The notes under the pieces: model-generated
The model's input: only the letters and a program-made list of their open reading frames with translations
What the model was told of the DNA's origin: nothing
Database searches by the model: none
Translations under genes and position numbers: made by a program
In this document: piece by piece, positions 58,821-64,000 of the stretch
Position numbering within the stretch: the first letter of the stretch is position 1
How the letters are laid out: every line of letters begins with the position of its first letter
Source of the DNA: Streptomyces sp. CB00316
Lineage (GTDB): Bacteria > Actinomycetota > Actinomycetes > Streptomycetales > Streptomycetaceae
Length of the DNA stretch: 64,000 nt
Direction of reading: 5' to 3'
Assembly: GCF_001905595.1 (NCBI RefSeq)
Contig: NZ_LIXI01000004.1
Span: 62,001 to 126,000, forward strand

Positions 58821-58925
58821 CGTCGCCCCGGCTGCCGGTGGCGTCCCTTGCGGTCCGTCACCCCGACTGCGGGTGGCGCCCCTTGGAGCACGTCACCCCA
58901 GCTGCCGGTAGCGCCCCTTGAAGTA
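58821..58925. repeat. Three 35-bp tandem repeats derived from a gene end
   Basis: Units at 58821-58855, 58856-58890 and 58891-58925 each start CGTC(A/G)CCCC and end near CCCTTG plus five bases, about 80 percent alike. The last unit contains the stop and final codons (YFKGRYRQLG) of the flavin reductase. The other two lie beyond the stop and repeat the same codons in diverged form. They were made by duplication of the 3' end. Confidence 0.9.
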
Positions 58926-59456
58926 CGTCAGCGGGGCCCCGTCCGGGCTCGGCAGTTCCGCCGTCAGCACGCGCCCGATCACCAGGGTGTGGTCGCCGGC
59001 CACCACGCGCTGTTCCGTACGGCACTCCAGTGTCGCCAGCGCCCCGCCGATCAGCGGCGCGTGGCTCACCTCGCCCCGTACGTACGCCAGGTCCTGGAAG
59101 AGCAGCCGGTCGCTGATCCGGCCCTTCATGGCGAACCGTCCCGCGACCTGCCGCTGGCTCGCCGCCAGGACGGAGACGGCCCACAGTGGCTGCTCGTCGA
59201 GCAGGTCGTCCATCCGGGAGCCGTTGCGCAGGCTCACCATCACCAGGGGCGGGTCCAGGGAAACGGACATGAAGGCGGTGGCCGTCATCCCGACGTCCTC
59301 GCCGCGGCCCTCCTCGTCGAGCGGCGGCTCCTGGGCGGTGACCAGCACCACTCCGGCGGCCAGCCGTGCGAGTGCTGCGCGGAACTCGTCGTTGCTCACC
59401 CCCTCAGCATGGGGGATGGGCTCGGGGCGCGGGGTGGCGGGAGTCGTCTGCAGCAC
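58893..59456 (-). CDS. Flavin reductase family protein
   Basis: A 187-residue FMN-binding split-barrel protein. FRAALARLAAGVVLVTAQEP opens the fold, TATAFMSVSLDPPLVMVSLRNGSRM is the flavin-binding segment, and FQDLAYVRGEVSHAPLIGGALATLEC with GDHTLVIGRVLTAEL closes it. Such proteins supply reduced flavin to two-component monooxygenases or act alone. No monooxygenase is adjacent. TAGCGT at 59468-59463 (minus strand) is a -10 that puts the transcript start at GTG 59456, so the message is probably leaderless. Confidence 0.9.
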   Translation of the reverse strand: MLQTTPATPRPEPIPHAEGVSNDEFRAALARLAAGVVLVTAQEPPLDEEGRGEDVGMTATAFMSVSLDPPLVMVSLRNGSRMDDLLDEQPLWAVSVLAASQRQVAGRFAMKGRISDRLLFQDLAYVRGEVSHAPLIGGALATLECRTEQRVVAGDHTLVIGRVLTAELPSPDGAPLTYFKGRYRQLG

Positions 59457-59798
59457 ACCGGAACGCTAGCCGCGCGCGGTCGGCCACGGCATCGGGCCAG
59501 GGGACCAGCCGGGACCTAGGACTTGAGCCCGACGGGCCCCCGGCGTGTCCGGACACCGGAGCATGGCCGGATGCGCACGGCTACGCACGGCCGGATTTGC
59601 GCCAGGAAAACGACAGAACGCCCGAAGAGTCACCCTCTATTACGGGACCATCTGTTGTGACTTGAGTCACAGAGTCCATTTTCTGCTGACCCTGTGTACC
59701 GGGTGCACAGCTCGCTGTGATTCAGTGGCCGTGACACTGCAACAAGTACGTCGATATGAAACCTGGAGTTGCTGTCGAGGTCTCGGGGAGTGCGAGCG
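59457..59798. promoter_or_regulatory. Divergent region with BldD-box match upstream of cdgB
   Basis: No gene is visible in these 342 bases. TGACCCTGTGTAC at 59687-59699 fits the BldD consensus TNACNCWGNGTNA at all fixed positions but the last. A second partial match, GAGTCACAGAGTC, lies at about 59664-59676. Both are about 100-135 bp before cdgB, whose promoter is a known BldD target in S. coelicolor. The flavin reductase promoter occupies the left end. Confidence 0.75.
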
Positions 59799-61454
59799 AT
59801 GGAGGCCGAGTCGGAACCCTACGTCCGCCTTGCGACCATGCGGCAGCTGCACCAGGCCGTCGCTGATCTCAACACGGCGCGGAGCCTGGCGGACACGCTG
59901 CAGACCGTGGCGGACGGCATCGTCACCGGTCTCGGATACGAGCTGGGCTGCGTCAATCTGGTCCGGCCCGACGGTGATCTCGTCATCGCCGCCTTCGCGG
60001 GCAACGCCGCCGCCGAGGCCCTGATCACCGGTCGCGTCGGCTCCCGCGCCTCCTGGGACCGCCGACTGACCATGGGCGAGGCCTGGGACCAGCTGCGGTT
60101 CATCCCGCACACCGAGGGCTGGGTCCTGCTCGACGACGACGTACCGCAGTGGCACACCGAGGGCCCCGAGCCCCGGTTCGAGGACGAGTGGCACCCGCTG
60201 GACCGGCTCTACGCCCCGATGTACGCCTCCGGGGGCGGACGGGACCTCCTCGGGGTCATATCCGTCGACCGGCCGCGCAACGGGCGCCGCCCCGGCGCAT
60301 GGGGGCGCGAGGCGCTCCAGATGTACGCCTCCCAGGCCGCCATTGCGATCAGCAACGCTCGCCTGCGAGCAAACATGCAACGCGCACTGGTCCGGCTGGA
60401 GCGCGAACAGCAGGCGCTGCGGGCCAGTGAGGAGTCCTTCCGCCAGGCCTTCGAGTACGCGCCCAGCGGCATGGCCATCGCCGAGATGGGCGGCGACCAG
60501 CACGGCCGGCTGCTGCGCACCAACGACGCCCTTTGCCGGCTGCTCGGCCGCCCCGCCTCCGTCCTGCGCCGGTACTCCTTCGCCGACCTGGTCCACCCCG
60601 AGGACATCGGCACCCTGCTGCGGACCTCGGCCGAGGGCGGCCGGGCCGAGCTGCGGCTCGCACGGCGGGACGGGACCTACCTCTGGGTCTCCCTGCGCAA
60701 CTCGGTGGTCGCCGACACCACCGACGGGCCGCGCTTCCTCCTCACCCACGTCGAGGACATAGAGGAGCGCAAGCGCCACGAGCTGAACCTCGCCCACCGC
60801 GCCTCGCACGACGCCCTGACCGGGCTGCCCAACAGCGCCGAGCTGAAGTCCCGCCTCAGCGCCCGTATCTGCGAGCGGCCGAACTCCCCGGCCGCCACCG
60901 CGATCGAGGCTCTGGACGCGGCGTACGGGGACGTCGAGTCGTCCCTCACCCACGGCTACCAGGCCGACGGGTACGAGGGGGAGGTCTCGCCCGGCGGCGG
61001 GCTCTACGACCACCATGTGCACACGCTCGCCCCCGACGCGGAGCACGACGACGGCACGAAGGGGCTCGCGGTCCTCTTCTGCGACCTCGACGGCTTCAAG
61101 TCCATCAACGACCGCTTCGGCCACCACACGGGTGACGCGGTGCTCATAGAGGTCGCGCGGCGGCTGTCCGCCTGTGTCCGGGACGGCGACACGGTCGCGC
61201 GGCTCGGAGGTGACGAATTCGTCGTTCTCGCGGACGGCCTTGGGGCGGCGGACGCCGCTGACCTGGCCGTACGTCTGCGCAATGCCATCATTCCGCCCAT
61301 AAGGGTCGACGGGCGCGCCGTCCGGGTCGGGGCGAGCTTCGGCATCGGCTGGGCCGAGTGCGGGATGAGCGTGGAAGAGGTCCTGCGCTCCGCCGACCAG
61401 CGGATGTACGTCGAGAAGCGGTCGCGGGCGAAGGTTCACCGCCGGGCCGGCTGA
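59799..61454 (+). CDS. cdgB: Diguanylate cyclase CdgB (GAF-PAS-GGDEF)
   Basis: A 551-residue enzyme making cyclic di-GMP. An N-terminal GAF domain (VADLNTARSLADTLQTVADGIV to ALQMYASQAAIAISNARLRAN) is followed by a PAS/PAC domain (SFRQAFEYAPSGMAIAEMGG, RRDGTYLWVSLRNSVVADTT, THVEDIEERKRHE). The GGDEF domain has ASHDALTGLPN, LFCDLDGFKSINDRFGHHTG and LGGDEFVVLA with GGDEF at 470-474. An insertion of about 70 residues separates the first GGDEF helix from the core. In S. coelicolor CdgB feeds c-di-GMP to BldD and delays development. GGGGAG precedes ATG 59799. Confidence 0.96.
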   Translation: MEAESEPYVRLATMRQLHQAVADLNTARSLADTLQTVADGIVTGLGYELGCVNLVRPDGDLVIAAFAGNAAAEALITGRVGSRASWDRRLTMGEAWDQLRFIPHTEGWVLLDDDVPQWHTEGPEPRFEDEWHPLDRLYAPMYASGGGRDLLGVISVDRPRNGRRPGAWGREALQMYASQAAIAISNARLRANMQRALVRLEREQQALRASEESFRQAFEYAPSGMAIAEMGGDQHGRLLRTNDALCRLLGRPASVLRRYSFADLVHPEDIGTLLRTSAEGGRAELRLARRDGTYLWVSLRNSVVADTTDGPRFLLTHVEDIEERKRHELNLAHRASHDALTGLPNSAELKSRLSARICERPNSPAATAIEALDAAYGDVESSLTHGYQADGYEGEVSPGGGLYDHHVHTLAPDAEHDDGTKGLAVLFCDLDGFKSINDRFGHHTGDAVLIEVARRLSACVRDGDTVARLGGDEFVVLADGLGAADAADLAVRLRNAIIPPIRVDGRAVRVGASFGIGWAECGMSVEEVLRSADQRMYVEKRSRAKVHRRAG

Positions 61455-61596
61455 CGTCATGAACACGTGTCCCCCCTACCCCGTACCCGTTCCCGCGAGC
61501 CCGCCCGGCCGGTGACCGCAATTCGGGCTGTGCTCCGTTCGAGGTAGGCTCGGCCGGTCGGCGACGGCTGGCGAGATGGTGAGGAGTGACCCAGGG

Positions 61597-62601
61597 ATGA
61601 CGGCCGGAAACAACGGCGCGAGCAAGCCCGAGGACGACGATCCGTTCGGCTACCTGTACGCGGACGGACAAGCGGCAGGCGCCCAGCCGCCCGGTCAGGG
61701 CGGCTACGGCTACCCGGGTCCGGCCGCGCAGCCGGGCGTGCCCAGGACGTCGTACAACCAGGTGCGGACGGTCGGTGAGCGCCAGTACGGGCAGCACCAG
61801 GTCCCGCCGCAGCAGGGGTACGGCTACCCGCCCCAGCAGGCTTACGGCCAGCCCGCGCAGCAGTACAACGCGCCGAACCCGCAGTACGCGGCCCCCGAGA
61901 CCTACCCGGGCGGCGCGACCACCGCGCAGCACGGCTCGGTGCCGGGCGGCGGCGGTTCCGGCGGCCGGGGCGGCCCGAACACCAAGGCGCTGCTGATCGC
62001 GGCGGTCGCCGTGGTCGCGGTCGTCCTCATCGGCATCGGCGCCGCGCTGCTCTCGGGCAACGACGGCGACAAGGACAAGAAGAACGAGGCCGTGTCCTCG
62101 GAGGGCCCCGCCGACAAGGTCGAGGAGTCCGGCAAGCCGGAGAAGAAGCCCGAGGAGACGCCGAAGCCCGTCGAGCTCCCGAAGCAGGACGCGGCGACGC
62201 TGACGCTGGGCGGCTCGGCCTCCCTGGACAGCACGGTCAAGGGCGCCAAGGGTGCCAACGGCAACTACATCAACCTGAACGAGGTCGGCCGGTCGGCCAC
62301 CTGGACGGTCGATGTGCCGGCGGCCGGTCCGTACACCCTGTACGTGACCTACGGCGTGCCCGGCAAGGACGCGAAGACGACCCTGACGGTCAACGCGCAG
62401 GAGCCCCGTGGCATCAACATGAAGAACTTCGCTCGCGCTCCCGAGGGCGACCTGGAGAAGGGCTGGACGAACACGTACGCCTACGTCCAGCTCGACAAGG
62501 GCTCCAACACCCTCAGGCTGTCGTGCGAGACGGGCGACGAGTGCGACGCCAACCTCGACCAGCTGGAGCTGAAGTCGGGTCACATCAAGCCGAACGGCTG
62601 A
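61597..62601 (+). CDS. Membrane-anchored protein with CBM35-like domain
   Basis: A 334-residue protein. A Gly/Gln/Tyr/Pro-rich cytoplasmic region (about 1-130, with GYGYPPQQAYGQPAQQYNAP) precedes one membrane helix (ALLIAAVAVVAVVLIGIGAALL), a charged Lys/Glu/Pro linker, and a beta-sandwich of about 135 residues: ATLTLGGSASLDSTVKGAKG, NYINLNEVGRSATWTVDVPA, GPYTLYVTYGVPG and NLDQLELKSG. The last is the pattern of CBM35/CBM6 carbohydrate modules, so it may bind wall or extracellular glycans. It follows cdgB after 142 bases. GAGGAG lies before ATG 61597. Confidence 0.85.
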   Translation: MTAGNNGASKPEDDDPFGYLYADGQAAGAQPPGQGGYGYPGPAAQPGVPRTSYNQVRTVGERQYGQHQVPPQQGYGYPPQQAYGQPAQQYNAPNPQYAAPETYPGGATTAQHGSVPGGGGSGGRGGPNTKALLIAAVAVVAVVLIGIGAALLSGNDGDKDKKNEAVSSEGPADKVEESGKPEKKPEETPKPVELPKQDAATLTLGGSASLDSTVKGAKGANGNYINLNEVGRSATWTVDVPAAGPYTLYVTYGVPGKDAKTTLTVNAQEPRGINMKNFARAPEGDLEKGWTNTYAYVQLDKGSNTLRLSCETGDECDANLDQLELKSGHIKPNG

Positions 62602-62627
62602 TCGCGAGCCTCTGCACGCACGTACGT

Positions 62628-62662
62628 ACGCCCTGACCGCCGCTCGAAGGTGGTCAGGGCGT
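62628..62662. terminator. Terminator between CBM protein and sugar kinase
   Basis: ACGCCCTGACC (62628-62638) and GGTCAGGGCGT (62652-62662) pair perfectly over 11 bp between convergent genes. Confidence 0.88.
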
Positions 62663-62687
62663 CGGCGTGTGCGGGTGGGTGGTCAGG

Positions 62688-63614
62688 TCAGGGGGCCGTG
62701 GTGTGCGGCTCCACCTTCACCCGCGGCAGCAGCTCCGCGTAGGCCGCCGCGTCGAACTCGCCGGCCGCCGGGGCCAGGACCGTCGCCGTCGACAGGGCCA
62801 CCGCCCGTGCCAGCCGCTGCGGCCAGTCGAGCCCCTCGACCAGGGCGGACAGCAGGCCGGCCACCGCGGAGTCGCCCGCTCCGGTCGGGTTGCCGCGTAG
62901 GGCGGCGGGCGGGGCGGCGCGCCAGGTGCCCTCCGGGGTGTCGGCGAGGACGCCCTCGGGCCCCAGGGAGGCGATCACCGCGTGGGCCCCGCGCCGGCGG
63001 GCGTCCCGGGCGGCGCGCAGCGGTTCGCGGAAGCCGGTGAGCTGGGCCAGCTCGTCCGCGTTCGGCTTGACCAGGTCGGGGCGGGCGGCGACGCCCCGGC
63101 GCAGGGGTTCGCCGCTGGTGTCCAGGAGCACGGGTACGGAGGCGGCGCGGGCGATCCGGACCAGCTCCGCGTAGGCGCCGACGTGGACGCCGGGCGGCAG
63201 GGAGCCGCAGAGCGCCACCGCGTCGGCGGTGCCGACGAGCTCCTCGTACGTCCGCAGGAAGGTGGCCCATTCGGCGGCGCTCACCTGCGGTCCCGGCTCG
63301 TTGAGCTGGGTGGTGTCGCGGGTCGAGCGGTCGGTGATCGCGAGGGTGCGGCGGGTGTTCCCGGCGACGGGGACCAGGGCGTCGCGGGGCGGGAGCGGGC
63401 CGAGGAGGCCGCGCAGGACGTCTCCGGTCGCGCCGCCGGCGAAGCCGGTGACCACGGTGTCGTGGCCCAGCGCGCCCAGCACCCGGGCGACGTTCAGTCC
63501 CTTGCCGCCGGGGCGTTCGGTGACGTCGCAGACGCGGTGGCTGGTGTGCGGGACGAGCGCGTCGACGGTGTACGTCACGTCGAGCGCGCTGTTCAGAGTG
63601 ACGGTCAGGATCAC
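62688..63614 (-). CDS. PfkB-family hexose kinase
   Basis: A 308-residue sugar kinase. ILTVTLNSALDVTYTVDALV and the glycine motif RPGGKGLNVARVLGALG are the 1-phosphofructokinase-like signature 1. LVKPNADELAQLTGF and the anion-hole motif GNPTGAGDSAVAGLLSAL with the catalytic Asp form signature 2. It lies downstream of nagA on the same strand, and S. coelicolor has a kinase in this place, so N-acetylglucosamine or a related sugar is a reasonable substrate, though sequence alone suggests a tagatose/fructose-type hexose kinase. GTG 63614 is chosen because GGGAGG lies upstream. Confidence 0.88.
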   Translation of the reverse strand: MILTVTLNSALDVTYTVDALVPHTSHRVCDVTERPGGKGLNVARVLGALGHDTVVTGFAGGATGDVLRGLLGPLPPRDALVPVAGNTRRTLAITDRSTRDTTQLNEPGPQVSAAEWATFLRTYEELVGTADAVALCGSLPPGVHVGAYAELVRIARAASVPVLLDTSGEPLRRGVAARPDLVKPNADELAQLTGFREPLRAARDARRRGAHAVIASLGPEGVLADTPEGTWRAAPPAALRGNPTGAGDSAVAGLLSALVEGLDWPQRLARAVALSTATVLAPAAGEFDAAAYAELLPRVKVEPHTTAP

Positions 63615-63723
63615 CTGGTCCGGCACCTCCCTCGATCCGTCGGTCCGTCGGTCCATGGCCCGTGCGCGTGCTTGCGGGTGCATGCCGCGGTCGTGCTTGC
63701 GGGCCTGGTGATCATGTCAAAGG

Positions 63724-63762
63724 GATGGCGGTCGGGCCCAGTCCTCGGGCCCGGCCGCCATC
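63724..63762 (-). terminator. Hairpin between nagA and the kinase gene
   Basis: GATGGCGGTCGGGCCC (63724-63739) pairs with GGGCCCGGCCGCCATC (63747-63762) over 16 bp with one T-G wobble. It may attenuate transcription from nagA into the kinase gene. Confidence 0.75.
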
Positions 63763-63797
63763 TCTTCGTTACGTGCTCACCGGTCCGGGCCAGGGCC

Positions 63798-64000
63798 TCA
63801 GGCCGTCTTGGGCTCGATGATCCAATCGCCCTTGCGCATGACGCCCGCCAGGACGAAGTCCTCGTCGAGCACCACCAGGTCCGCGTCCTTGCCCGGCTCC
63901 AAGGAACCGACCCGGTCGTCCACGCCCAGGAGGCGGGCGGGGTTGGCGGAGATGGACCGTACGACGTCCTCGACGGGGATCCTGTCGATGGTGACGGCCC
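63798..64000 (-). CDS. nagA: N-acetylglucosamine-6-phosphate deacetylase (3' part)
   Basis: Only the last 66 complete codons lie in the window: AVTIDRIPVEDVVRSISANP, ARLLGVDDRVGSLEPGKDAD, LVVLDEDFVLAGVMRKGDWI and IEPKTA. The closing ANPARLLG...GSLEPGKDADLVVLD is the amidohydrolase C-terminus found in NagA. The enzyme removes acetate from GlcNAc-6-phosphate, giving the DasR effector glucosamine-6-phosphate. This links it to the dre-type site at msiK. The start and active site are beyond the right edge. Confidence 0.92.
   Translation of the reverse strand, partial: AVTIDRIPVEDVVRSISANPARLLGVDDRVGSLEPGKDADLVVLDEDFVLAGVMRKGDWIIEPKTA

Noticed and set aside
1..64000. CRISPR array, rRNA operon, prophage or secondary-metabolite cluster
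   Set aside because: No regularly spaced repeats, rRNA sequence, phage structural genes, or PKS/NRPS/terpene synthase genes were seen.

Overview
The window is high-GC actinobacterial chromosome and almost certainly Streptomyces. The evidence is GC-rich codon use, frequent GTG starts, probable leaderless transcripts, and a recognisable core gene order: mshA, ybjN-like, gpmA, phoU/phoR/phoP, carD, ispD/ispF, cysS, rlmB, msiK, hbpS/senS/senR, terD, cdgB, nagA. From memory this order follows the S. coelicolor region from mshA to nagA. Parts of it (HTH regulator, HbhA-like protein, DUF2516 protein, then mshA, YbjN-like, phosphoglycerate mutase, two-component system) also follow the Mycobacterium tuberculosis Rv0474-Rv0491 order. 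No rRNA, CRISPR array, prophage or biosynthetic cluster is visible.

1-12 kb is accessory. It holds a drug-type ABC transporter with a divergent TetR regulator and a double operator, a second TetR, a HAD hydrolase opposite a MarR-like gene, a protein made of two fused MarR domains, DUF6194 and DinB/DUF664 proteins, a WYL regulator, and an imine-reductase-like enzyme opposite an HxlR regulator. Three genes here are broken: an HTH_42-like protein, a luciferase-like F420 oxidoreductase and a HAD-like protein.

12-32 kb is mostly conserved core. An autoregulator-HbhA-DUF2516 trio is followed by a SpoIIE phosphatase, an NlpC/P60 hydrolase, mycothiol synthesis (mshA), gpmA, and phosphate control (phoU opposite phoR-phoP with a PHO box between). 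Then come carD and the non-mevalonate isoprenoid genes ispD-ispF. A toxin-antitoxin-like pair and an eight-cysteine mini-protein are small extras.

32-38 kb holds the most interesting unit. A Zur-box-like site lies inside a promoter that probably makes a leaderless transcript. Downstream are a peptide/nickel-type solute-binding lipoprotein, a permease in which both membrane subunits are fused, and an MFS transporter. No ATPase gene is present. The logic resembles metallophore import plus export under zinc control.

38-48 kb contains cysS, rlmB, a DoxX-like membrane protein, a sugar nucleotidyltransferase, msiK with a DasR-type operator, an intact TnpB (IS200/IS605) with a hairpin-rich 3' flank, tRNA-Thr(TGT) and an MFS remnant. 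48-64 kb contains a sortase, an FAD oxidoreductase, an aminoglycoside/hydroxyurea-type kinase, two decayed genes, a pentapeptide-repeat protein, the SenS-SenR/HbpS redox and haem sensing system, an M1 peptidase, TerD, ArfB, a flavin reductase followed by copies of its own 3' end, cdgB with a BldD-box match, a CBM-like surface protein, a PfkB sugar kinase and the end of nagA.
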